Shown here piece after piece: positions 55,363 to 64,000 of a stretch of DNA of 64,000 nt. The notes beneath the pieces were generated by a model. It worked only from the letters and a program-made list of their open reading frames with translations. It did not search any database and had not been told where the DNA came from. The first letter of the stretch is position 1. Every line of letters starts with the position of its first letter. The translations under genes were made by a program, and so were the position numbers. Source of the stretch: Lumbricus rubellus (Eukaryota > Annelida > Clitellata > Crassiclitellata > Lumbricidae); contig OX243824.1 of NCBI GenBank assembly GCA_945859605.1, forward strand, positions 23,901,221 to 23,965,220, in the 5' to 3' direction.

Positions 55363-58300
55363 TTATTCTTTATTTTGTTTAGTTTTCAGCGTGTAGTGTC
55401 CATAGGCTAGGGTATGGATCCCGTCGTCCATTATTACTCTTTTGTCGTCGTCGGCAGACAGAGCTATTTTATTTACTTCTTCGGTGTAAATTTCATGACG
55501 ATAGGATCGAATGACGTTCATCGCTCTCGACTGTTGTCTTTTCGTAAACACGCAGTCTTTGTAATCTGCATGAGTGATTGATTTCTTGACGACGTTCTTT
55601 TTCACTCCTTTACATTTCTTGTAGTCTTCACCCGCCATCTTGTAAGAGTACAACTTGGATCGCAGTCCGACAAATTCTTCGATTTGTTTTCCCGCGGCTT
55701 CGTCCTTGAACATACCAACCACTTTTTTATTAACGCCGGATTCTATACCTGACGGATGATCTCTCGGATAGTCTGAAGTATCGAACATACTTTGGACGTC
55801 GGGGGAAATATCTTTGTAGAAGTCTTCCGTTTTAATTTCATACGCCAAAGAATCGGTATCTGTGATTAATAGCTTGGCCCTATCTCCGTACTTGGCCTTG
55901 ATGTAATTATAATGAAAATCATACATGAGCGTCTTACTGGTGTCTAATATACACATCCCTAGATATATCGGCTTGTTGTAAAACAACTTGGTCTTTTTCA
56001 TGTGAACAGCGATGAGGTTTTCATCGAAAATCGTTCGTCTGTCGTAATTGGTTTTCGCGACTAGCTTGATGGCTTCCTTCTCATCACTCACCAATCGTAT
56101 GTCAACTCGATTCTCGATAGCTTCCATTGTTTTACCGAAAACGCTATTATTCATCAGCTTGAAAAAGTCTTTCTCAAAATCGTTCGTAGCTTTCGTTCTC
56201 AGGTTGGTATTCAGATCGATATACTTTTTCAGCCAGGCACTTTCCATGAATTTTATTCCCCGATGTATTTTTACGATTTTCAATCCGAGACGTTCGTACA
56301 ATTTTAAATTTCCGTAATGAACGACGTACTTCTTTTTATCGTTCAAGTTTGGAATGAGTTTCGCCACATTTGATCCCGTGGGTTTTACACTCTCGGGCGC
56401 TAGAGGATAATCATTGTGCAGGTCGTGTAATTCCTTTGGATATTCTAAGTCGACTTCTAACACACATCCCACTCCATCTCGTTCGGTAATGTTTCTCCAA
56501 TCATTCAATTCGTCATCGTTCATCCATTCAAACCCATGAGTTGGTAGCGGCTTGCTCATCGCCCATCCGTACAAGTTGTTCGCGTCCAAGTATGGAATGA
56601 ATACTGAATGCTGGGTGGGATTGAAAGCTTCCCCCATGTACTCGTTGTTCGCTTTCGCGTATCGATGCGAAATCGTGCTGACGCCTCCTCGTATTCCTTG
56701 CTTGATCATCAGTAACATATCGTAGTCGCTCAACAACTCCAACTCTACGCCAGTCGTCTTCAACGCCGCATCCCAAGCAAGTCCAGGCGAAGTATAATAC
56801 CACGTAGGATCTAGGTTGTAGTTCTTCATACAGACGTCTCTAAAGTTTTCAAATACATCCGCTAATAATAGAACATCCGATAAATTGTACAAGTCGTGAT
56901 ATTGACGTAATGTTTTGCATTCAAATTTGTCCCATACCGTTTTCGCGTGCGCGTAATCTTTTTCACTAATACCCGAATCGTTTAGTTTTGAATAGAAGGC
57001 ATGTTTCGGCGGCAATTCGGTTTCGTTTAATCTTTCAACACCATCGACGTAATCATACGGGTAAACGCCTTTTCTGAGTAAAAGATCCAGCTTCTCACCT
57101 TCAAAAAATTTCCCTAAATTCTTGCACTGGTCTTTCTGAAGATTTTTCGATAACGCGTCGAGACTCGAGGGCATGAATCTAAAACTATCGATGAAACGTA
57201 ATTCGCGCTTGACTTCTCGCTCTTTTCCATCTTTGTCGACAAATTTATCGACGACGACCTCTCTGCTGAATGAGATATACTTTTCTTCGTTGCAGGGAAT
57301 GCATTTGATTTTCTCGCCGTGTTCGCCCCGTAATTTCTTGATAAATAAATGGCTGTCATAACCTGTCAAATTGTGAAATATGACAGGGAAGAACTTGGGG
57401 ACTTTGTATTTCAGATTACAAAGGTTGTGAGCGGCACCTCTAAATTTTCCAGTCAAATGGCAGTGATCTCGAACTCGATCTTCACGCAACTCTCCCCCAC
57501 AGATATGGCAGTTGACAGCTTCATCATAACATTTCTGTTCAGTTTTGCCGAATATCATCTTCTTGGGGAATTTGAACTCGTTGTATATTCGTTTTACATT
57601 TTCTTCGATAGAGTCTATGAATAACTGAGCAACATCATCGTCTTCGTTTTCAGCTGTAAACCTCACCGGCTCTTGGGAATAAACATCATCGTCGAAGCAT
57701 TTCAAATGATAACAAAACGAGCTGGGCGTATGTTTTTGATACTTGTTGGTGTAAGACGTGCTAGGAACGGGTTGACATGTACCGATAGGTTTGATGAACG
57801 ATTCAAAGTCGGCAAAATACAAAAACGGTACACGCATCTTTCTATAATAATGTGTAAAACTTAGCATAGTCCCAGGTTCTGGAAGTTCTATTCGTTGGGC
57901 GTCCTGCTGCGAACAGTACTCAGTATGTTTGTGAAGCGATTCTACTTTTCTGTAACCGATTAAACATCTTCTGCAATAGTGCATTGAATTATGGGATTTT
58001 TCTGTTCGCAGCGCTAGCAATCTATTAAAATTCTTGATCCAGCAATAATGCTTCTTTTCCCCATCAGAAATGAGTAATAGATCCACGCACCTATCATTCT
58101 CATGCTTTGATATATATAGTGGGAATACATTCACATCTTTCTCGTAACCAAAAACATTAACACTAATATTATTATTTCTTTCAAACTTACCTATCACATT
58201 AGCATCCGCTGCTACTGGGAATTCAATACCGGACCAATTGAGTTCCTCAGACTGTCTAATTAATTCTTTCGTAATTCTTTCTGTATTTTTGTCGACGGGG

Positions 58301-59217
58301 TTTACAGCTCGCGTTACACACCACTTGAAGCATTCATCGTCTTCGTTCTTCATATTAATAATAGCCTTTTTATTCGCTAAATAATCTGGAAGTGGAATAT
58401 AAGAACTTCCTTTCAATGGTTTATATACCACTGTATCGATATCCAACTTCAAAACGGTTTTGAATCTCCAATTACTCCCCCGCATTTGAAAACTGGCCAT
58501 ACTCTCCTTAATTTTATCCGCTGCGTTGGTATATATTTCCCGAACATCGGTTGCTTCTAAAATAATATCACTCTTTGATTTGAAATTAGGCTCGGCCGTT
58601 ACTACTTCGCCGGTTTTCATATCTACTTTCTCCATTACGCACATGAGATCGAGTTGAACTTTTACCCCTCGATTTTTCGCTAGCAGCCTAACTACCTGCG
58701 GTCTTACAGCCTTGAGAAAAGTTGCAACATCGATCCTGCCGTCGCCATCGATCGTGTATCTTTTTGTAAACCCTTTGATAGCCGTCGCAGTCTCTCGAAG
58801 TTTGAACCTATGAATGGGCGGTTTTATTTGCGGAGGTAACTGACTAATCTCGCTAGTCAGCCAATCCGAAAAAACTATTTTATTTTTCCCCGGATGCAAA
58901 AATTTCCAAGTAGTAGTCAAGAATGCCGTAAGTTCCGCTTTTGCTAATCTCGAGTATCCTCGCACACCTCTCTTTTTTGCAATTTCCCGCAATTCTCGCA
59001 CAGTGGCGGGAGTATGCGCTGGTGTTTTGTTGACCTGAGCCCGAGCGCCTAGTCGATCTCCCTGCGATATGAACGCTATGAGTTCCGCTTTTCGCAAACT
59101 CGAGTATCCTCTTTGTCCTCTCTGTTTAGGAATTTGTCGTAATTCTTTCAGATTATACGATGAGTAGTCCATTTTATATTGGGATATCTTGTCTTTAGAC
59201 CGAGTAATATAATCCAT
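55363..59217 (-). CDS. Protein-primed family B DNA polymerase
   Basis: 1284 residues, intact. Two SAP-like modules open the protein (LKELRQIPKQRGQRGYS at about 24-50 and REIAKKRGVRGYSRLAKAEL at about 77-100). The exonuclease has ExoI Asp470/Glu472 (YFADFESF), ExoII NLTGYDSH (616-623) and ExoIII with Asp781 (NLSDVLLLADV). A zinc/HNH-like insert lies at about 570-600 (CHICGG, RDHCHLTGKFRGAAH). The polymerase has GIRGGVS (841-847), motif A YLDANNLYGWAM (Asp878), motif B KLMNNSVFGKT (1020-1030) and motif C TDTDS (Asp1120 to Ser1123). This replicates linear Polinton DNA from a terminal protein. It is the largest gene, reading inward from the right TIR. The ATG is preceded by ACTGAAAAA. Confidence 0.96.
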   Translation of the reverse strand: MDYITRSKDKISQYKMDYSSYNLKELRQIPKQRGQRGYSSLRKAELIAFISQGDRLGARAQVNKTPAHTPATVRELREIAKKRGVRGYSRLAKAELTAFLTTTWKFLHPGKNKIVFSDWLTSEISQLPPQIKPPIHRFKLRETATAIKGFTKRYTIDGDGRIDVATFLKAVRPQVVRLLAKNRGVKVQLDLMCVMEKVDMKTGEVVTAEPNFKSKSDIILEATDVREIYTNAADKIKESMASFQMRGSNWRFKTVLKLDIDTVVYKPLKGSSYIPLPDYLANKKAIINMKNEDDECFKWCVTRAVNPVDKNTERITKELIRQSEELNWSGIEFPVAADANVIGKFERNNNISVNVFGYEKDVNVFPLYISKHENDRCVDLLLISDGEKKHYCWIKNFNRLLALRTEKSHNSMHYCRRCLIGYRKVESLHKHTEYCSQQDAQRIELPEPGTMLSFTHYYRKMRVPFLYFADFESFIKPIGTCQPVPSTSYTNKYQKHTPSSFCYHLKCFDDDVYSQEPVRFTAENEDDDVAQLFIDSIEENVKRIYNEFKFPKKMIFGKTEQKCYDEAVNCHICGGELREDRVRDHCHLTGKFRGAAHNLCNLKYKVPKFFPVIFHNLTGYDSHLFIKKLRGEHGEKIKCIPCNEEKYISFSREVVVDKFVDKDGKEREVKRELRFIDSFRFMPSSLDALSKNLQKDQCKNLGKFFEGEKLDLLLRKGVYPYDYVDGVERLNETELPPKHAFYSKLNDSGISEKDYAHAKTVWDKFECKTLRQYHDLYNLSDVLLLADVFENFRDVCMKNYNLDPTWYYTSPGLAWDAALKTTGVELELLSDYDMLLMIKQGIRGGVSTISHRYAKANNEYMGEAFNPTQHSVFIPYLDANNLYGWAMSKPLPTHGFEWMNDDELNDWRNITERDGVGCVLEVDLEYPKELHDLHNDYPLAPESVKPTGSNVAKLIPNLNDKKKYVVHYGNLKLYERLGLKIVKIHRGIKFMESAWLKKYIDLNTNLRTKATNDFEKDFFKLMNNSVFGKTMEAIENRVDIRLVSDEKEAIKLVAKTNYDRRTIFDENLIAVHMKKTKLFYNKPIYLGMCILDTSKTLMYDFHYNYIKAKYGDRAKLLITDTDSLAYEIKTEDFYKDISPDVQSMFDTSDYPRDHPSGIESGVNKKVVGMFKDEAAGKQIEEFVGLRSKLYSYKMAGEDYKKCKGVKKNVVKKSITHADYKDCVFTKRQQSRAMNVIRSYRHEIYTEEVNKIALSADDDKRVIMDDGIHTLAYGHYTLKTKQNKE

Positions 59218-59297
59218 TTTTTCAGTTATTTTATATACGCCAGAGAAATTTTTTTTACTTTTTTACTTTTTTACTTTTTTACGCCGGACGTCTAATT

Positions 59298-59647
59298 AAA
59301 AAAGTAAGGCTAGTATTGGCCAAACTGCGCGGGCACTCAATTTTTTAGGCTGGTATTGGTCAGATGGACGAAACTGAAGGCTATATTGGTCAGATGGACG
59401 AAACTGAAGGCTATATTGGTCAAATGAGTCAAATGCCTTCTTCCTGTTCTACTCCCCGATTTATTTTTTTATTTTTTCAGCGTTGTCATTCCACGTCTTT
59501 TCCGTGAGGGTCGGTTAGGGCTCAGGTTAGGCATCGTGAGGGTCGGTTAGGGTTAGTGTTAGGGTTAGTTTAGCCATTAGAAACTGGTCGATTCATGGCA
59601 AAAGACACTGTGTCAAAATAAATCGGGGTAGATAACCCATAAGTACC
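59298..59647 (-). repeat. Polinton right terminal inverted repeat, with insertion
   Basis: Reverse complement of 41681-41892 with only scattered substitutions, ending ACCCATAAGTACC. It includes the 30-bp tandem pair (TGAAGGCTATATTGGTCAGA) and is split by the 175-bp insertion at 59454-59628. A (ACTTTTTT)n tract at about 59255-59281 separates it from the polymerase start. Confidence 0.92.
59454..59628. mobile_element. 175-bp insertion with CCCCGATTTATTTT termini and TTAGGG-like core
   Basis: It is absent from the left TIR, where the flanking bases are nearly contiguous. Its ends are perfect 14-bp inverted repeats (CCCCGATTTATTTT and AAAATAAATCGGGG). The middle (about 59510-59570) contains GGTTAGGGTTAG and further GGTTAGG words. 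No clear target duplication is visible. It may be a MITE or a DNA-repair insert. Confidence 0.7.
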
Positions 59648-59653
59648 GACCTA
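59648..59653. other. Polinton target-site duplication, right
   Basis: GACCTA, identical to 41673-41678. Confidence 0.75.
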
Positions 59654-60239
59654 TATACTGTAGGCTATATCTGACCTGCTCCGGCAAAAGGAGGCGGAAG
59701 TCGCAATTATTGATAAAAGATAAGAAATTCGCTAAAACGCCAATCATAATTATGTAAAAATTTCAATTTTCGCTTTTTGGTTTTTTTTTGTAAATAAGGT
59801 CTACTACACGAAAAATAGATTTACTTAAAATTATTTCACCCATTTCATAATAAAATTGATAAGTCTGTGGGACAGAGAAGAAATTATCGGTGAATATTTA
59901 AACTCATCTTTACGTCATATTAATAATATTATATTATAAAAAATTATGCTATTTGATCAACTGCTTTTTGTACCTGATGGCGGTGTGCCTATCAAGTTTT
60001 GCAGGAACAAACATAATAACAATTATAACAACAATAATAACAATAATAACAATAATAGCAATGATGACGACGACGACGATGACGATGATGACGATGATGA
60101 TGATGACGACGACGATGACGATGATAATAATAACAATGAAAAAAATTCCTATGGTCTACTACCACTAACTGCATTTCGGCCGACTGCCTGCCGCTGTATA
60201 TACAGTATATATAGGCTTTTTATAGGTCATCTTATTTGG
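59654..60239. other. Host DNA right of the Polinton, with AAC/GAC triplet tract
   Basis: AT-rich DNA followed by an (AAT/AAC)n and (GAC/GAT)n tract at about 60015-60135 that keeps Asn/Asp frames open. No gene supported. Confidence 0.55.
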
Positions 60240-60860
60240 CCGCATTTCGACAGCAGCAACCGGAGCCACAACCCCCATCCCCCCACCCACCCCATCCCCC
60301 ACCCACCCCCATTCCCCCACCCACCCCCATCGTTCTCTGCCGGGCAACGAGTATCGGTTCGCACCGGTCCACAACTACAGTCCACAGCCGAACAGTGTAT
60401 GGGCGTGATGGAGACCGACAGACCGGATGACCGATGAGTGGACTGCAGGGTGGACGGACGGAGTGGACAGTAGCGTCAGCGAGACCCGACAGCAGGCGCT
60501 TGACCAGATTATCGCGCTCCATTGTCCTTAATTCACGTAATCGCCACTCGGCGGCAAGCCTTGCCTTGACCCCACCGTCCGCCACGGAACCCCGCTTCAG
60601 TCCCCCCTTCCACCCAGGGTGAGGGAACCGAGAGCCCGGGGGAGCGGTGGGGTCGCGCCATTATCGGTGACGGGTGTTGACGGCTTGCAAAGAACGGCGG
60701 TGACCGACCAAAACAGACAAATGTGACGTTGATTCATACGAATCGGTGATTGGCTGGCGAAAACGAGGATCAAACGGCGGGAGGCACGGCGCGCCGGGAA
60801 CAGCCGCCGGTTTTTAATTCGACGGGGGACGAAGCGCGCTCGTCGGAACAACCGCGTTGA
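60240..60860. other. GC- and CpG-rich stretch, possible promoter or first-exon region
   Basis: It is markedly richer in C+G and CpG than its surroundings, beginning with a CCCAC-rich repeat (about 60275-60330). Minus-strand frames near 60440-60585 encode ordinary-looking sequence (TMERDNLVKRLLSGLAD), but no confirmed splice or homology exists. It could be a CpG-rich promoter of a host gene. Positions 60861-61529 show nothing recognised. Confidence 0.3.
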
Positions 60861-61529
60861 TTATACGTCGAACGTTAAATAGAATTAGAGAAATTTCTAA
60901 TTACAGTTCGATGGAACTCAACCACAAAACGCAGCAAAACTTCTCGACTGGTTGAAAAAACTGGTTCTAAAATGACCAAATATAGCCTTAAATTTTATAG
61001 TATGAGTTACCCAAGTCAAGGCACGGAAGATACGAGTAATAGAATGAAAAACCGAGTTAAGGCATAGGCACAGAGTGGGGAAATTGAGCAGACTTAGTTG
61101 GGCCCGGTGTTTAATACATACGTGTCTGGGGTGAAAAGTTCTCCTAAAGAATGAGACTCCCTCTCAGAAAAATTCGCCAGGTGTTGTAGGCTAGGCTATA
61201 CATGTAAATACGTACCGTTTCCCCTATCCTATAGCAAAATTAAACGTGCAAGAATTTTCCCCTCACAGAAAACTCGACGGGTCTTGTTTAGGACTGCATG
61301 TATATGCACGAAATTGTATGGTATAGGCTAAATTCATGTGAAAATTTGAAAGACTTTAACAAAGGTAATCTGTTTCTAAAGTAGGCTACCGAAAATAGAA
61401 TGTTTGTATGGGAAATATAGACAAGAACCAGAAATAAAGGGAAATTTTTTCACAAAAGAGAACCAAAGACTACAAAAGTTCATCAGTTTTGTAAGTAGCG
61501 AAAGCGATATATTTCTGTTAAAACAAAGC

Positions 61530-61600
61530 TCATTAGCGTCGCCCTCCTTCCTTATCGAAACTTGGGACTGGCACTGTCAGAGTACAAAAGGTGGCGGAGT
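61530..61600 (+). repeat. GTCGCCCTCC-family repeat, copy 3
   Basis: CATTAGCGTCGCCCTCCTTC then CTTGGGACTGGCACTGTCAG, matching 16902 and 28213. Confidence 0.6.
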
Positions 61601-61810
61601 TAAAGTGAGCTTTTAGATAAGGTACTTTAATGTATAGCTAATATAGCTTAACGTAGGCTAGCGTGCATAATTATATCCTACTATTGAAAGTAAAATCATA
61701 TTTGCTAGACTTACATGTACATGTAGGCCTACGTAGGCAAGCTAACTTCAGATAAAGTGGTGTTTTAATGTAACAGCAAACTATAGCTTCGAGTGTCTTC
61801 AGATATTATA

Positions 61811-62597
61811 CACGGTGTCCCAATTGAACTGATACCCTTTTTGTTTTGGAGATATACTTGTCAATTCTAAATGAAACTCTATCAAATTTCAGAGAATGTA
61901 ATAGGGATAAACTTTCAATGTTTGCTGAAAATTTTATCCAATTTTGCCAACAGAGTCCGAAGTTATGCACATTCAAATTTGGGCAACGGAAATTTTAAGT
62001 TTCCAACATGTAAAAGATAGGAAATTATTGCTTGCAACTGCGCACCTTATTTATTAAATTGACAAATATTACGTCATGTTTCAGTCATTTCCATGTTAAG
62101 GGACAATAATAAAAATGGTTTTCAGCAAAAAAAGATTTGAGTTTAATAAAAAATTTAATAGAAGAAAAACATTACGGTGCAAAATGTTTTTAAAGGTATT
62201 TCCTAACAGCAACTGGCTCATCGCAGCCTTATGAAACTCGCATACGTGACGTTGACCAGTGACCACTTCGAACAGCGAAATGTGGAAGAATGTAATCGTT
62301 TTGATCAAGGGGTTTTTGACAATGCATTCAAGCTAATGGCGGGCATTTTGAGCATCAGCTTTGAAGAGCAGCGCTAACACTAATTTCCTTTCTTTTACAT
62401 GTTGGAAACTTAAAATTTCCGTTGCCCAAATTGGAACATGCATAACTGCGGACTCTGTTCGTAGAATTGGGTTAAATTTTCAGAAAACATTCATAATTTA
62501 TCCCTCTTACATGCTCTGAAATTTTATAGAGTTTCATTTAGAATTTACAAGTATATCGCCAAAACAAAAAGGGTATCAGTTCAATTGGGACACCGTG
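61811..62597. mobile_element. TA-flanked DNA element with long (about 200-bp) TIRs
   Basis: Starts CACGGTGTCCCAATTGAACT and ends in its complement, flanked by TA at 61809-61810 and 62598-62599. The arms correspond for about 200 bp, including ACATGTTGGAAACTTAAAAT and its complement. The 787-bp element has no transposase. TA target and GTGTCCCA termini suggest a mariner-like MITE. Confidence 0.85.
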
Positions 62598-62599
62598 TA

Positions 62600-63175
62600 C
62601 TACTATAATAAGCTTAGGTCCCTGAAAAGTCATATCATGCAGCTGAAGAATGCTCATTTCTCATTAGTTCTAATGTATTTCTTATGAGTTATGAATTTCC
62701 GTATACACACGAGTTCCGATTATACGAGTTATCATATTATTTTTCTTACGACTTCGAAGCACAGCCGCGAAGATTAAACTCAGCAATAATTGCTATGCAT
62801 TGGATTATTATTATCCAAAGGTTGAATTGCTCTTCCTAAACAAATAATCGGAATAAAGCGAACAAAGATGCATCATCAGAGCAATCAATACTTCATCGTA
62901 ATATGATTGAATGCTGTGCACTGCGTTTAACTGCTGTGTAATGGTCCGCGGGTCAAAAGGTCATTTGGCCGTATAGGAAAGACGATGAGCCTATAACGTC
63001 CTACATGGAGAACAAACCTTTCGTAATTTAACGTTATGATAGAGATTATAGAATCTTGTAAAACCACATTTTCGGGCGAGAAGCTCTGCCCATAGGGCAA
63101 TCGTACACCATCTGCGATATTGTAATGTACTTTTTCAATCAGTGCATGTTACGCATTTATACCATTTTCGGGGGG
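62600..63175. other. Host DNA without recognised features
   Basis: No supported gene or repeat. Confidence 0.4.
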
Positions 63176-63177
63176 GG

Positions 63178-63300
63178 GGGTACCTGGTAGCTCATTGGTT
63201 AACACGCTTGAGACCGAGAGGTAGCCTAACGAGTTCGAGCCCCGTATAGGACGGACATGCTTTGTAGGCTGCTATTATAGCGCCGTGTATATTGCAGGCT
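63178..63300 (+). repeat. Second type of tRNA-derived SINE head
   Basis: TACCTGGTAGCTCATTGGTT (A box), then GAGTTCGAGCCCCG (B box) and a non-tRNA 3' part with TATAGCGCCGTG. The A-B spacing is tRNA-like, but no acceptor-stem pairing or CCA-adjacent end fits a functional tRNA. Confidence 0.5.
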
Positions 63301-63774
63301 CTACATGTAGCTAAGATTTATGTACTCTGTAGTCTGAGTTCTTGTAAATTGTTTCAATTGCATAATTGTTCACTGTAACCGGTTGCGGTTAATTTGTCAA
63401 CCGGATTGTTGAATAGACGAAGATTATGATTTATTGCAAAGAATGATGACTTGGACTGGTGTAGGCATACAAGTATAATTGTATACGGCCATAATGATAT
63501 GGTAAGTGTGGACTTTGTCTTCCTCGGACGGTTAATCGGGATGAAGGGAAAGCAATGGATACGCACCAGACAGAACCAAGCGAAGCGCGTTTAACGATAA
63601 TCCTCTGAATGAAGTAATGTCTCGTATAACCAGATGCTCATGTAGACATAAACATTAGACAACCTACGCCAAAAGTACATGTAGTTGCAACTGTGACCTA
63701 GGTTTGCTCAGCACTTGGTACCGTGATAACAACCATCATAGCCACTGCCTGCCACTACCGGAAGCACTACTAAT

Positions 63775-63905
63775 GTCACTGCTACTGCTACTGCTACTGC
63801 TACTACCACTACCACTGAAAACTACCACCACTACCGCTGCCGCTACCGCTACCACCACCACAACCACCACCACCACCACCACCACCACCACCACCACTAC
63901 TACTG
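63775..63905. repeat. (CTA/ACC)n trinucleotide array
   Basis: CTGCTA, ACCACT and (CAC)n runs. The Thr/Leu frame is an artefact. Confidence 0.92.
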
Positions 63906-63911
63906 GTTATT

Positions 63912-64000
63912 TTTGACCTTCAGCAAGTCCCTCACTCGCAATTTCCCGGGCGCTTCGGCATGAAAGTGAAACTCCGACGCAGTGTTCGCGCTGTATATTC
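63912..64000 (+). repeat. CORE-like SINE fragment running off the window
   Basis: Starts TTTTTGACCTTCAGCAAGTC and continues GCGCTTCGGCATGAAAGTG, the middle part of the SINE at 630. The tRNA head is missing, and the window ends before the 3' part. Confidence 0.7.

Larger units (their letters stand above)
41679..59647. mobile_element. Complete Maverick/Polinton (adintovirus-like) element
   Basis: An 18-kb element bounded by long inverted repeats and the 6-bp duplication GACCTA (41673-41678 and 59648-59653). Six-bp duplications are characteristic of Polintons. It encodes the full hallmark set: protein-primed polymerase B, retroviral-type integrase, FtsK/A32-like ATPase, adenain-like protease, double jelly-roll capsid and probable penton, plus accessory genes. 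Nearly all ORFs are open. Genes are arranged as minus (integrase, PLA2), plus (capsid block), minus (fibres, protease, zinc ribbon, polymerase). The left end has two extra bases (CA) outside the shared GGTACTTATG terminus. Two later insertions disturb the arms. Confidence 0.95.

Noticed and set aside
59500..59575. Interstitial telomere
   Set aside because: Only a few TTAGGG units, mostly degenerate, and confined within a 175-bp insert with its own inverted ends.
60232..60585. 117-codon minus ORF as a gene
   Set aside because: Starts at GTG, runs into a GGG-rich repeat and has no homology or splice evidence. Kept only as a possible exon region.
63178..63260. tRNA gene at the second A/B-box sequence
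   Set aside because: Boxes are present, but the stems do not pair convincingly and a SINE-like body follows.

Overview
The window is metazoan nuclear DNA, most likely from a marine invertebrate. The evidence is split, intron-bearing exons, abundant microsatellites and minisatellites, tRNA-derived SINEs, many small DNA transposons, and a complete Maverick/Polinton. I cannot name the phylum with confidence. The frequent TAGGCCTA and TACATGTA words recall echinoderm, hemichordate or mollusc genomes, but that is only an impression.

Host gene. Two exons on the minus strand (39866-40015, then 10959-11164) encode consecutive halves of one laminin-G/LNS domain of the neurexin or contactin-associated type. 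Their splice phases match across a 28.7 kb intron. Most of positions 1-41000 is therefore intron, packed with repeats: CORE-like SINEs, a 130-bp TGAGAATTG-ended MITE, a roughly 200-bp GTGCAGTT family, hAT elements with exact 8-bp target duplications, very long GATA and GACA arrays, and several minisatellites. Two nearly identical 2257-bp TA-flanked DNA transposon copies lie head-to-head at 17055-19311 and 21443-23699. One sits inside a hAT element and the other inside a minisatellite.

Polinton. Positions 41679-59647 hold an 18-kb Polinton (adintovirus-like) with long terminal inverted repeats and a 6-bp target duplication GACCTA. From the left it carries a chromodomain integrase and a zinc-ribbon plus phospholipase A2-like ORF (both minus). 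Next comes a plus-strand late-type block: packaging ATPase, probable penton, a conserved glycine-rich protein, a dUTPase-fold protein, a membrane protein, a DUF8207-like protein, a protein-VI/X-like protein and the double jelly-roll major capsid protein. The minus strand then carries two tandem fibre-like paralogues, an adenain-like protease, a double zinc-ribbon ORF and a 1284-residue protein-primed DNA polymerase B. Almost every ORF is open, the TIRs are nearly identical, and a TAAAATG-type motif recurs at the start codons, so the insertion looks young. Two 1-nt frame displacements at poly-A runs affect the integrase and the double zinc-ribbon ORF. A TA-type transposon (42075-44043) sits in the left arm, and a 175-bp insertion with TTAGGG-like sequence interrupts the right TIR.

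Right flank. Positions 59654-64000 hold simple repeats, a GC/CpG-rich stretch at 60240-60860, a TA-type element with roughly 200-bp TIRs, and SINE pieces. No confident host gene was found there.
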